Source of the DNA: Bacteroidota bacterium
GTDB lineage: Bacteria > Bacteroidota > Bacteroidia > Flavobacteriales > Crocinitomicaceae
Length of the DNA: 33,593 bases
Assembly: GCA_029558435.1 (NCBI GenBank)
Contig: JAKQEZ010000698.1
Coordinates: 1-33,593 of the forward strand
Direction: 5' to 3'
This document shows, in pieces, positions 8,768-17,759 of the stretch (position 1 is the stretch's first letter; every line of letters starts with the position of its first letter). A model generated the notes under the pieces. That model ran no database searches. It was not told where the DNA came from and saw only the letters and a program-made list of their open reading frames with translations. Both the position numbers and the translations under genes were made by a program.

Positions 8768-9694
8768 TTAAATGGTTTGCAACATGTCAAAATTGGCAAG
8801 TTGCACAAATTTTTCTATTCTTTGATTGATTTCTTCTTTTGAAATTTCTTGCAAACGCTCCGTTCCAAATTTTTCAACACAGAAGGAAGCCAATGCCGAT
8901 CCAGCAATGATACCACGTTTCATGTTTTCAAACGAACTGTCATCTGTTGAAGCAATGTATCCCATAAATCCACCTGCAAAGGTATCACCTGCACCTGTTG
9001 GGTCAAACACTTCTTCTAATGGCAATGCGGGAGCAAAAAATACATTGTCTCCGTGAAATAACAAGGCGCCATGTTCTCCTTTCTTGATAATCAAGTATTT
9101 TGGTCCCATTTCACGGATAACTTTGGATGCTTTTACCAATGAATATTCTTTGGATAATTGACGTGCTTCCTCATCGTTGATAATCAACACATCTACCAAT
9201 TTCAACGTTTGTCTTAAATCGTCCATGGCAATGTCCATCCAAAAATTCATGGTATCCATAGCAATCAATTTTGGACGTTGATGCAAACGCTCAATTACCT
9301 GGCGTTGAACTTGTGGACTTAAATTTCCAAGCAATAAATACTCAACACCTTGATAAGAGTCTGGAATCACGGGGTCAAAATCACCCAATACGTTTAATTC
9401 TGTAACCAACGTATCGCGAGAGTTCATGTCGTTGTGGTATTTTCCTGACCAAAAAAATGATTTTTCACCTTTTTTGATTTGCAACCCAGTAACATCTACT
9501 CCTTTAGAAGCAATTAAGTCAATCATTTCTTGTGGAAAATCTTCGCCAACTACTGAAACAATTTTTTGATCTTCTTCAAAGAATGAAGCTGTTAAAGCTA
9601 TGTAAGTAGCCGCTCCACCAATAATTTTATCTGTTTTTCCAAAAGGTGTTTCGATTGCATCAAAGGCAACACTTCCAACCGTCAATAAACTCAT
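8768..9694 (-). CDS. PfkB/ribokinase-family sugar kinase
   Basis: A 308-residue kinase of the PfkB family, which phosphorylates a sugar or nucleoside with ATP; the substrate is not evident. Visible signatures are the N-terminal VGSVAFD plus GGAATYIA substrate-binding region (about residues 26-33) and the C-terminal signature DPTGAGDTFAGGF (about 228-240), whose second Asp is the catalytic base. The length is standard. A near-consensus promoter box lies 20 bases upstream, and the DUF349 gene follows 6 bases downstream, so the kinase probably leads the transcript. Confidence 0.88.
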   Translation of the reverse strand: MSLLTVGSVAFDAIETPFGKTDKIIGGAATYIALTASFFEEDQKIVSVVGEDFPQEMIDLIASKGVDVTGLQIKKGEKSFFWSGKYHNDMNSRDTLVTELNVLGDFDPVIPDSYQGVEYLLLGNLSPQVQRQVIERLHQRPKLIAMDTMNFWMDIAMDDLRQTLKLVDVLIINDEEARQLSKEYSLVKASKVIREMGPKYLIIKKGEHGALLFHGDNVFFAPALPLEEVFDPTGAGDTFAGGFMGYIASTDDSSFENMKRGIIAGSALASFCVEKFGTERLQEISKEEINQRIEKFVQLANFDMLQTI

Positions 9695-9713
9695 CTTTAT
9701 AAAATTTAGGTTA

Positions 9714-9721
9714 CAAAGATA
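9714..9721 (-). promoter_or_regulatory. -7 promoter box (TATCTTTG) for PfkB operon
   Basis: On the - strand the sequence reads TATCTTTG, a perfect TAnnTTTG match, 19 bases before the kinase ATG. No -33 TTG is seen at the right distance. The rest of the 300-base divergent region to the T9SS cargo gene is AT-rich with no other clear element; a one-mismatch box TATATTTA at 9961-9968 could serve the + strand gene. Confidence 0.5.
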
Positions 9722-9994
9722 AAGTATTCAATCAAAGTTTAACCATTTTTCATGAGCAATCTGCTTTAATTGAAGCTTATTTTGTGATTTTTCTGTTTTT
9801 CATTGGTTGTTTAATTATTTTTTTAACAATCTTACACTTATATGTCTATTATTCATAATTTTAACGGAAAATAGAACTGTTTATATTTATTACTTCAATT
9901 TTTAACATTTTAGATTAACGAATATTCTGTTTAGTTATACTTATAAACTACTCTAACTTTTATATTTAGAATTATTAAACTAAGTTTAAATAAC

Positions 9995-12900
9995 ATGACA
10001 AGGATACTACAAACTGCTTTTTATGTATTAGCATTAAGTTTTTCTTTATTTTCTCAACCCATTAATTACACAACCCCGGGCACATATACATGGACTGTTC
10101 CACCATGTGTGTATGAAATTACTGTTAAGGTTTGGGGCGGTGGTGGCGGCGGCGGCGGCGCTTTGGCCATAATGAAAAATTCTAGTTCTGGTGGCGAAAC
10201 ATGTTCTGGTGGAGCTGGTGGTGGTGGTGGTGGTTTCACTTCCAAAACCTTTTCTGTAACACCTGGTCAAACATATACTGTTGTTGTGGGAGCTGGCGGA
10301 ACAGCGGGAATTGCTGGTGCGGGTAGTTGGAATGGGGGTATTACTACTCCTGCTGGTAATGGTGGTACTGGTGGCACAAGTTCATTTACTGGAAATGGGC
10401 AAAACTTAAATGCTACTGGTGGTATTGGTGGTGGCGGAGCAAGTGGCTACAATACAACGACTTCAGCAGTTGACCTAAATACGGTTGGAACAGGCGGTGC
10501 TGGTGGAGTTGGTTCAGGCGGAAGTTCAAATTTCACAGGCGGTGCTGGTGGAAGTGGTTATATTCCAGGGAACTTTAGTAATGACTTTAGTGGGCCAGGT
10601 GGCGGGGCTGCGGGGCCAGGTGGTAATGGTGGCTCTAACACACCTCCCTATGCGGGTGTAGCAGACCCAGCAGCAGGTGTTGGACAAGCCCCTGGTGGCA
10701 ATGGTGCTAAAGGAAGGTATAACAATCAACCAGGAAAACAAGAAAAAGCAGGATACAATGGTTTAACTTATGGCGGTGGCGGTGGCGGGGCTGTTGCGCA
10801 TATAGATCCATACAATGTTGCAAAAGCAGCTGGAGGCGCAGGAGCAAACGGTGCAGTAATAATTGAGTATACATCTTCAGGCTCTCCTACTCCTACTCCT
10901 GTTATTACCCTTACTGCGGCAACTTGCTCAGCAGATGGAACAGTAAAAATATCCAACTATTCGGCAAGCAATTCGTATAGCTTTACACCATCTGGACCAA
11001 CTGTTGGTGCTGGAGGTGTTATATCCGGTATGGTTGCAGGAACAACATATACCGTAACAGCAACAGCAAGCGGTTCTTGTGAATCTTCTGCAAGTTCGTC
11101 ATTTAGCTTAAGTCCACAGCTTACACCTCCTACGGTTACAGTTTCTCCGAATGCTACAATTTGTTCGGGAAATTCAGCAACATTAACTGCTGGAGGCGCA
11201 GATACTTATGTGTGGTCACCTACCACAAACTTAAGTTCTTCTACTGGTAGTTCGGTAATTGCTAGTCCAACAACTACAACTACATACACAGTAACAGGAA
11301 CTGCCTCAAATGGATGTACAAACTCTGCTCAGGTTACCATAACTGTTACCCCTCCACCTACGGCAAATGCAGGAAATGACGTAACAACGCCTTGTGGAAT
11401 TGGAGTTCAAATTGGAGAAACTACTTCAACAACCGTTTCACCGATGGCTCCTGCTGGTTGCTCAGGCGCTTCTCAAATGATAGTAAATCCTGCTGGTGGG
11501 GCTTATATTAACTCTGTTTCTACCACAGGTGGTTTAACAACAAATATTAGCAATCTAAATACATTAGTAGATGGTAATAATCCTCAAACCGATTACATTG
11601 CTTTTAATAGATGGTATAGTAATTTTACAAACCACCTAGTTGATGCTAATCAAGGTGGATCATTTCAATTAAACTTACAGGGAAATAAAGGAGCAACAGC
11701 CTCTAATCCTCCAACTTTTTCATTTAGAGTTTGGATAGATTGGAACAACGATGGTAATTTTGATAATATTCCTGGTAGTGAATTGGTGCATACAACAGCA
11801 ACCACTGCTTCAAATCCTTTTAATTTTAACAACATCACAATCAATGTTCCTTCTAATGCTGCAATTGCAACAGTAAGAATGAGGATACGTGTAAAATACG
11901 GTGCTGAGTTTGTTGCATCAGATGCGTCTTGCACAAAAAGCAATCCTAATGGCTGGCCTGGACAAGGCAACTATGATCACACTTCAGAGGTAGAAGATTA
12001 TTCCGTTCAAATTTATCCTGCTGGTGGAGGAGGTGGTAATAGTAACTACACTTATTCATGGACTCCAACTACAGGGCTTGACGATCCAACAATTTCCAAC
12101 CCAACGGCAACCCCAAGTTCAACAACTACTTATTACGTAACTGTAACTGATACACAAACTGGTTGTACAGCAACTGACTCAGTGGTTGTTACGGTAAACC
12201 AACCTTCGCCAATATTTAATCCTATTGCTCCGTTTTGTGCTGGAACAACTGCTCCAACTTTACCGACAACATCTACAAATGGTATTGCAGGAACTTGGAA
12301 TCCAGCTGTTGTTAGCAACACTAATTCTGGTAGCTATACATTTACCCCTAATGTTGGTACATGTGCATCAGACACAACTATACAAATTGTTGTCAACCCT
12401 GCAACAGAAACACCGATAATTAGCACAACTCCTGCAACTTGTACCGATCAAGGAAGTAGTTCTATTACTAATTATTCTGCTGGTAATACTTATACATTCT
12501 CACCTACAGGTCCAACAATTGCTGCTAATGGTGCAATCAGCGGAATGACTATTGGAACTGCTTACACGTTAATTGCTTCAAATGGTAGTTGCCCGTCTAA
12601 CCCGAGTAATCCATTTACTAATGATGATGTATTGAGTGCTGCAACTTCGCCAACTGTAGCAACAACAGCTGCATCATGTTTAAGTGCGGGAACAGCTTCA
12701 ATTAATAATTATAGTGCGTCTAACAATTATGTTTTCACTCCTCCTGGTCCAACAGTTGGTTTAGATGGTGTAATTAACAATATGACTTATGACCAAAATT
12801 ATACAGTAGCAATTGATAATGGAGGATGTTCATCTGGTGAAAGCGATCCTTTTAGCATTAGTGGGCAATTAACAAATCCGCCAACTCCAATTGTTTCGGT

Positions 12901-14110
12901 CATAGATCCAACATGTACAGAAAATGGAAGTGCAACAATTAGTAATTACAATGCTAATTATTTATACAACTTTTCACCTGCAGGTCCAACGGTTTCATCT
13001 GCTGGTTTGATTTCAAATGTAACTTTTGGACAATCATATACGGTTGTTGCAGATGGTGGCGGGTGTATTTCACAACCTAGTAATGGGTTTACTGTTTCAG
13101 AGATGCTGACCAATCCAGTTTTGACAGTAAGTAATGATGTTACTATTTGCGCTGGAGCCAACACAACAATTAGTGCAAATGGAGCCAACACTTATAATTG
13201 GGATAATGGATTCATTGGCTCTACACAAGTTGTTTCTCCGTCAGCAACAACAACTTATACGGTAGTAGGAACAAATTCAAATGGATGTTCTGCATCAGAA
13301 TCTGTAACAGTAACCGTTGTTGATGCAATGAATCTTTCAATTTCTGTGAATGCTTCAAAAGGATGTGGACCTGTAACTGCTCAATTTAGTAGCAATGCCA
13401 CATCTCCTATTCAATTAACATGGGATTTTGGCGATGGAACTACATCCAACGCATACAACCCAACGCATATTTATAATTCAGAAAATTGCTATGCAGTTAC
13501 ATTAACAGCAGACAACGGCTTGGGCTGTATTACTACAGTTTCATTAAATGATTCTATTTGCGTTTATGCACAGCCAAATGCAAGTTTTTGGGCAACTCCA
13601 GCTACTATTGAGAATTATCCGTATGAAGTTCAGGTAAATAATAATTCAACCAATGCAACCAATTATACTTGGTATTTTGGAGACGACACAGCTCCTTCAC
13701 ATTCTTTTGAACCATCTCACACATACGCAAGTGACGCTAGTGGTGGTTTTACAATAATGTTGGTTGCTTCAAATGCAATAGGCTGTGTTGACACTGCATA
13801 TTATGGCGTGAAAATTATTGAGGATTTGATTTTCTATGTTCCAAATTCATTTACCCCAGATGGTGATCAATTTAATAATACTTTCAAGCCTGTTTTCACA
13901 GCAGGGTTTGATAAATATAACTATGAAATGATTATTTATAACCGTTGGGGTGAAAAGGTTTTCCAAACGCACAATACAGAAATTGGGTGGGATGGAACAT
14001 ACAATGGAAAAATGGTTCAAGATGGAACCTATACGTGGAAAATTATTGTAAAAGTTAGTGATTATGACGAACACAAACAATTCGTAGGACACGTCAACAT
14101 GATACGATAA
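9995..14110 (+). CDS. Secreted T9SS cargo protein, Gly-rich, GEVED, PKD and CHU_C domains
   Basis: A 1371-residue exported protein, probably surface-attached or secreted through the type IX system. It has a signal peptide (about residues 1-20), then a glycine-rich domain (about 28-293) with poly-Gly runs. Next comes a repeat module (about 305-375) and an Ig-like module (380-455). A GEVED domain (core about 574-670, VWIDWNNDGNF to VEDYSVQI) appears inserted within a second Ig-like module that resumes at YSWTPTTGL (about 685). Three further copies of the first repeat module lie at about 810, 890 and 968, then an Ig-like copy (about 1044-1110) and two PKD domains (DFGDGT at about 1143, FGDD at about 1228). 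The C-terminal 95 residues (VPNSFTPDGD, YNRWGEKVF, WDGTYNGK, DGTYTW) are the gliding-motility/CHU_C sorting domain of type B T9SS cargo. A role as adhesin is inferred only. Confidence 0.9.
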   Translation: MTRILQTAFYVLALSFSLFSQPINYTTPGTYTWTVPPCVYEITVKVWGGGGGGGGALAIMKNSSSGGETCSGGAGGGGGGFTSKTFSVTPGQTYTVVVGAGGTAGIAGAGSWNGGITTPAGNGGTGGTSSFTGNGQNLNATGGIGGGGASGYNTTTSAVDLNTVGTGGAGGVGSGGSSNFTGGAGGSGYIPGNFSNDFSGPGGGAAGPGGNGGSNTPPYAGVADPAAGVGQAPGGNGAKGRYNNQPGKQEKAGYNGLTYGGGGGGAVAHIDPYNVAKAAGGAGANGAVIIEYTSSGSPTPTPVITLTAATCSADGTVKISNYSASNSYSFTPSGPTVGAGGVISGMVAGTTYTVTATASGSCESSASSSFSLSPQLTPPTVTVSPNATICSGNSATLTAGGADTYVWSPTTNLSSSTGSSVIASPTTTTTYTVTGTASNGCTNSAQVTITVTPPPTANAGNDVTTPCGIGVQIGETTSTTVSPMAPAGCSGASQMIVNPAGGAYINSVSTTGGLTTNISNLNTLVDGNNPQTDYIAFNRWYSNFTNHLVDANQGGSFQLNLQGNKGATASNPPTFSFRVWIDWNNDGNFDNIPGSELVHTTATTASNPFNFNNITINVPSNAAIATVRMRIRVKYGAEFVASDASCTKSNPNGWPGQGNYDHTSEVEDYSVQIYPAGGGGGNSNYTYSWTPTTGLDDPTISNPTATPSSTTTYYVTVTDTQTGCTATDSVVVTVNQPSPIFNPIAPFCAGTTAPTLPTTSTNGIAGTWNPAVVSNTNSGSYTFTPNVGTCASDTTIQIVVNPATETPIISTTPATCTDQGSSSITNYSAGNTYTFSPTGPTIAANGAISGMTIGTAYTLIASNGSCPSNPSNPFTNDDVLSAATSPTVATTAASCLSAGTASINNYSASNNYVFTPPGPTVGLDGVINNMTYDQNYTVAIDNGGCSSGESDPFSISGQLTNPPTPIVSVIDPTCTENGSATISNYNANYLYNFSPAGPTVSSAGLISNVTFGQSYTVVADGGGCISQPSNGFTVSEMLTNPVLTVSNDVTICAGANTTISANGANTYNWDNGFIGSTQVVSPSATTTYTVVGTNSNGCSASESVTVTVVDAMNLSISVNASKGCGPVTAQFSSNATSPIQLTWDFGDGTTSNAYNPTHIYNSENCYAVTLTADNGLGCITTVSLNDSICVYAQPNASFWATPATIENYPYEVQVNNNSTNATNYTWYFGDDTAPSHSFEPSHTYASDASGGFTIMLVASNAIGCVDTAYYGVKIIEDLIFYVPNSFTPDGDQFNNTFKPVFTAGFDKYNYEMIIYNRWGEKVFQTHNTEIGWDGTYNGKMVQDGTYTWKIIVKVSDYDEHKQFVGHVNMIR

Positions 14111-14120
14111 AACACAATGA

Positions 14121-14157
14121 AAACAAAAGAGGCTGAAAAAATCAGCCTCTTTTGTTT
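14121..14157. terminator. Bidirectional intrinsic terminator
   Basis: A perfect 16-bp stem (14121-14136 with 14142-14157) encloses the loop AAAAA. The stem core is GAGGCTGA/TCAGCCTC, flanked by A and T runs so that a U-tract follows on either strand. It sits between the + strand cargo gene (ends 14110) and the - strand folB (ends 14174), so it can terminate both convergent transcripts. Confidence 0.9.
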
Positions 14158-14173
14158 ATAATTAAGTATAAGC

Positions 14174-14527
14174 TTAATCTTCAATAATTATCGAACAATT
14201 ATCTACATCGCCATTAATTGGTGGACAAATTTTTACGATTTTCACACGCAAATGATCTACGTTGTTGATTTCGTTTTTAATACGATTGAAAATTCGTCCA
14301 CCCACGTGTTCAATTAATTTGGAACGAATAGCCATCTCTTCTTTTACAATAGTATTGATGTCCACGTAGCAAATGGTTTTTGTCAAATCATCGGTTTTCA
14401 TGGCTTCCGAAAAATCGGTGACCAACGCAACATCAATTACGTAATGGCCACCAATCTTAGCTTCTTCTTCTAAGCAGCCATGGTGTGCATAGCACTTAAT
14501 ACCATTGACTTCTATGTGATTTTTCAT
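14174..14527 (-). CDS. folB: Dihydroneopterin aldolase
   Basis: A 117-residue enzyme of folate synthesis, converting 7,8-dihydroneopterin to 6-hydroxymethyl-dihydropterin and glycolaldehyde. Family residues are present: Glu22 in the HHGCLEEE segment, Tyr54 in ICYVDI, Glu73 in LIEHVG, and Lys99 before CPP. I use the ATG at 14527; an in-frame TTG immediately before it would overhang toward the gltX stop. It begins 3 bases after gltX, so the two are likely co-transcribed, an arrangement without an obvious metabolic link. It ends at the shared terminator. Confidence 0.92.
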   Translation of the reverse strand: MKNHIEVNGIKCYAHHGCLEEEAKIGGHYVIDVALVTDFSEAMKTDDLTKTICYVDINTIVKEEMAIRSKLIEHVGGRIFNRIKNEINNVDHLRVKIVKICPPINGDVDNCSIIIED

Positions 14528-14530
14528 CAA

Positions 14531-16054
14531 TTATTTTTTCATTTCGGCAACTGTTGCCAACCCCCAATTTAAACGGTCGATAACTTCTTGTTTGCCCAAA
14601 AATTCAGATATTTCAAACATGCTTGGTCCAGCCCCTTGACCTGTTACCAATAAACGGAACAAGAACATCACCGCACCAATACCAACATTTTTCTCAGCAA
14701 TATACGCTTTAAAAACATTTTCGATTGATGGAGCAGTAAAATCAGAAATTACTTCTAATTGTGCCAACCAACCCGTCAATAAATCGTTGGAATCGTCTTT
14801 CCATTTTTTCTCAATGCTTTGTGCATCAATACTTGTTGGACGTTCCATCAAATAAGCTCCTTCGGTTAAAATATCTTGAGGAAAAGTAGCTCTTTCCTTC
14901 ATCAAATGCACAATTTGTGTCAAACGTGATTTGTCCACTTTTGCATCGTATTGAGCAATTAACAAATCAGCCAATTCTGCATCTGGAACAGCTTTTAAAT
15001 GTTGGTGTTGGAACCATTTTGTTTTATCTGGGTCGAATTTTGCACCACCTTTAGAAACACGCTCCAAAGTAAAGATTGCTTCTAATTCTTCCATTGAGAA
15101 AATTTCTTGTGTTGTTCCAGGGTTCCATCCTAAAAATGCCAACATATTGATAAATGCTTGTGGCAAATATCCTTTTTCACGGTAGCCCGAATACAATTCT
15201 CCTTCTGCAGTTACCCAATCGCATGGGAAAACAGGGAAACCTAAACGGTCGCCATCTCTTTTAGATAATTTTCCATTTCCATCAGGACGCAACAACAACG
15301 GCAAGTGAGCAAAACGAGGTGGTTCCCAACCAAATGCTTCATACAACATGATGTGCATAGGAGCAGACGGCAACCATTCTTCTCCACGAATAACGTGAGA
15401 AATTTCCATGGTATGGTCGTCCACAATATTTGCCAAGTGATAGGTTGGAATACCATCGCTTTTAAATAACACTTTATCGTCTAAGTTGTTGGTGTTTACC
15501 GTTACCCATCCGCGAATCATGTCTTCAAAACGAACATCCACATTGCGCGGCATTTTGATACGAATAACATACGGATCACCATTTTCAATTCTTCTTTTTA
15601 CCTCATCTGCAGGAAGCGAAATGGAGTTTTTCATTGATGTACGAGTAACACTGTTGTATTGCCAATTAGGCATGTTCATCAATTTAGCTTTTTCGCGCAT
15701 TTCTTCCAATTCTTCTGGCGTATCAAAAGCATAGTAAGCTTTGTCGTTTGCAACAAGTTGCTCGGCATAGGGGCGGTACATATCGTTGCGCTCTGACTGG
15801 ACATAAGGTCCGTATTCACCACCAATTCCTGGTCCTTCGGTAGCATTAATTCCACACCATTTCAATGCATCCATGATGTAATCTTGTGCTCCGGGAACAA
15901 AACGAGTTTGGTCGGTATCTTCAATACGAATGATAAATGTTCCGTTGTTTTTCTTTGCAAACAAATAATTGTACAATGCGGTTCTCACACCTCCAATGTG
16001 TAAAGGTCCTGTTGGAGATGGTGCAAAACGAACCCTAACCGGTTTTTCTGACAT
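14531..16054 (-). CDS. gltX: Glutamate-tRNA ligase
   Basis: A 507-residue class I aminoacyl-tRNA synthetase that charges tRNA-Glu. The HIGH-type motif is PSPTGPLHIGG (about residues 12-22) and the KMSKS-type motif is KLSKRDG (about residue 260). The N-terminal catalytic half contains the conserved EDTDQTR segment, and the C-terminal helical half binds the anticodon. The length matches a normal bacterial GluRS. A perfect -7 box lies 18 bases upstream. folB follows 3 bases downstream. Confidence 0.97.
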   Translation of the reverse strand: MSEKPVRVRFAPSPTGPLHIGGVRTALYNYLFAKKNNGTFIIRIEDTDQTRFVPGAQDYIMDALKWCGINATEGPGIGGEYGPYVQSERNDMYRPYAEQLVANDKAYYAFDTPEELEEMREKAKLMNMPNWQYNSVTRTSMKNSISLPADEVKRRIENGDPYVIRIKMPRNVDVRFEDMIRGWVTVNTNNLDDKVLFKSDGIPTYHLANIVDDHTMEISHVIRGEEWLPSAPMHIMLYEAFGWEPPRFAHLPLLLRPDGNGKLSKRDGDRLGFPVFPCDWVTAEGELYSGYREKGYLPQAFINMLAFLGWNPGTTQEIFSMEELEAIFTLERVSKGGAKFDPDKTKWFQHQHLKAVPDAELADLLIAQYDAKVDKSRLTQIVHLMKERATFPQDILTEGAYLMERPTSIDAQSIEKKWKDDSNDLLTGWLAQLEVISDFTAPSIENVFKAYIAEKNVGIGAVMFLFRLLVTGQGAGPSMFEISEFLGKQEVIDRLNWGLATVAEMKK

Positions 16055-16071
16055 TTTTTTTGAATTTTTTG

Positions 16072-16079
16072 CAAAGATA
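16072..16079 (-). promoter_or_regulatory. -7 promoter box (TATCTTTG) for gltX-folB
   Basis: Read on the - strand it is TATCTTTG, identical to the box found before the PfkB-type kinase and at a similar distance from the start codon (17-19 bases). The -33 TTG is not obvious. Confidence 0.5.
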
Positions 16080-16115
16080 GTAAAGCAATTAGGAAAAAAA
16101 GAAATTAATTCTGCT

Positions 16116-16139
16116 CTTTTAATTGCCGATAATTAAAAG
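16116..16139. repeat. Short AT-rich hairpin in gltX-DCC gap
   Basis: CTTTTAATT (16116-16124) and AATTAAAAG (16131-16139) are perfect inverted repeats around GCCGAT. A second possible stem, CAGCAA with TTGCTG, follows at about 16152-16178. The location is upstream of both flanking genes, so a terminator is unlikely. It could be an operator or chance. Confidence 0.3.
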
Positions 16140-16252
16140 CCTATGCGACACAGCAAAACCAACTGTTGTTGCTGGCAATCATTTTTAAAAATAGAATTGA
16201 TAAATCCTACTATAAACAATCGGATATTTTATATCTTTATAAACAGGAATTA

Positions 16253-16260
16253 TAGGTTTG
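16253..16260 (+). promoter_or_regulatory. Possible -7 box (TAGGTTTG) for DCC gene
   Basis: A perfect TAnnTTTG match 44 bases before the ATG at 16305. No -33 TTG is visible at the expected spacing. Confidence 0.35.
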
Positions 16261-16304
16261 TTGCATTTATAACTTGAATTTAAGCCTTTAATAGTCTTTT
16301 TGAA

Positions 16305-16712
16305 ATGATAGAACAAAATAAATTAATAATACTTTTTGATGGACAATGTTTGCTATGCAATAATTTTATACGCATTCCATTGAAATACAGTAAAAATAAA
16401 TTCATCTTCATTTCCAGTCATTCAAAGGCTGGAGAAAATATTTGTTCTGAAATTGGTATATCATTGAATCCACATAAAGATACAATCTACTTAATAGATA
16501 AAAAAACCGCACAATATGAAATCAAATCTGAAGCAATTATAGGAATTTTAAAAAGATGTAATTGGAAATTTAAGTTCTTAGGATACTTTATTCAAATATT
16601 TCCAAAATTCATAAGAAATCCCATATATGACTTCATTTCAAAAAATCGAAAGACAACTAATAATTCCTGTAAAACAATTTCATATAATACGGAACAAGAG
16701 ATTTATTTATAA
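16305..16712 (+). CDS. DCC-family thiol-disulfide oxidoreductase-like protein
   Basis: A 135-residue protein of the DCC (DUF393, YuxK-like) family, named after a conserved Asp and Cys pair. The motif FDGQCLLCN gives Asp12, Cys15 and Cys18, a thioredoxin-like CxxC. The C-terminal segment FPKFIRNPIYDFISKNR is also typical. Members are small proteins of uncertain redox role, and no partner is evident here. It stands alone between the divergent gltX and the yebC gene, with gaps of 250 and 279 bases. Its codon use looks more AT-rich than its neighbours, which may indicate looser selection or acquisition. Confidence 0.82.
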   Translation: MIEQNKLIILFDGQCLLCNNFIRIPLKYSKNKFIFISSHSKAGENICSEIGISLNPHKDTIYLIDKKTAQYEIKSEAIIGILKRCNWKFKFLGYFIQIFPKFIRNPIYDFISKNRKTTNNSCKTISYNTEQEIYL

Positions 16713-16924
16713 ACCCCTTGGGTGAAGTTTTAGTATTTTTAATTGCTACCACCCAACTACCAGAAATCAATTTACTTGTTTCTAACAAGAAAATACCGAG
16801 CAACATTTTTATAAAACCAAATTAAAATGGTTTAGATTTAGGTTTTTTTGAATTAATTTCAATAATTTATAGGGGTATAGATATTTTCTTTTCTATTTGA
16901 AATAGAGCATTCTTCCAATGTACG

Positions 16925-16955
16925 TTGCATTTATTTATTGATTTTTATATTTTTG
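16925..16955 (+). promoter_or_regulatory. Bacteroidota-type promoter for yebC
   Basis: TTG at 16925-16927 is followed after 20 bases by TATTTTTG at 16948-16955, fitting the TTG / TAnnTTTG pattern with normal spacing. The ATG lies 36 bases downstream. This is the best two-element promoter in the window. The rest of the 16713-16991 gap is AT-rich without other recognised features. Confidence 0.6.
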
Positions 16956-16991
16956 CCTTCTATAATAGAATTTATTAAATAGAAATACAAC

Positions 16992-17702
16992 ATGGGAAGA
17001 GCGTTTGAATACCGCAGAGCAGCAAAGGAAAAGCGTTGGGACAAAATGTCTAAGTTATTTCCAAAATTAGGAAAAGCAATTACAATGGCCGCAAAAGAAG
17101 GTGGCCCTGATCCAGATACCAATTCTGCTTTACGTACGGCAATCAAAAATGCGAAAGCGCAAAACATGCCCAAAGATAATATTGATGCAGCCATCAAACG
17201 TGCCAATGCCAAAGACGCTGAAACATTCTCAAATATCAACTACGAAGGAAAAGGTCCGCATGGTGTTTTGGTTTTCGTTGAATGTGCAACCGACAATCCA
17301 ACCCGTACTGTAGCCAACGTGAAATCCTATTTTAACAAAGCTGGTGGTGGTGTTGTTCCAAACGGATCTTTGGAATTTATGTTTAACCGCAAAGCCGTAT
17401 TTGAATTTGCAAAAACAGACAGTATTAACTTAGAAGAATTGGAATTAGAGTTAATTGATGCTGGATTGGAAGAAATTGAACAAGTAGATGAAAAAGTATT
17501 TGTTTACGGCGATTACACTTCTTTTGGTGAATTAGGTCATGCCTTAGAAAATCTTGGAATTGATGTTGAAAAATCAACGTTACAACGTATTCCAACTTCG
17601 CCAGTTGAGTTTACCGAAGAACAATTGGCGGATATTGAAAAAATGTTGGATAAAATTGAAGACGACGACGATATTCAACAAGTTTTTACCAATATTGCGT
17701 AA
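16992..17702 (+). CDS. YebC/PmpR-family protein
   Basis: A 236-residue protein of the YebC/TACO1 family, long annotated as a DNA-binding regulator; more recent work on family members points to roles in translation through difficult (proline-rich) stretches. It carries the hallmark N-terminus MGRAFEYRR and the [27 protein letters not shown] and [10 protein letters not shown] segments. Length is normal for the family. It is translated from ATG 16992 behind a good promoter. The T9SS gene porW/sprE follows 57 bases downstream and could be read from the same transcript. Which of the two family roles applies cannot be told from sequence. Confidence 0.92.
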   Translation: MGRAFEYRRAAKEKRWDKMSKLFPKLGKAITMAAKEGGPDPDTNSALRTAIKNAKAQNMPKDNIDAAIKRANAKDAETFSNINYEGKGPHGVLVFVECATDNPTRTVANVKSYFNKAGGGVVPNGSLEFMFNRKAVFEFAKTDSINLEELELELIDAGLEEIEQVDEKVFVYGDYTSFGELGHALENLGIDVEKSTLQRIPTSPVEFTEEQLADIEKMLDKIEDDDDIQQVFTNIA

Positions 17703-17759
17703 AGCACACAATAAAAATGAATTTTTGCTGTTAATTAATGAGCTTTAGCAACATCGTGA

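Noticed and set aside
10046..10956. Several - strand open frames opposite the Gly-rich domain
   Set aside because: They arise from the GGN-rich codons of the + strand gene and have no start context or recognisable protein features.
16814..16833. AAACCA/TGGTTT hairpin after the DCC gene as terminator
   Set aside because: Only a 6-bp AT-rich stem, about 100 bases after the stop and not directly followed by a T-tract.
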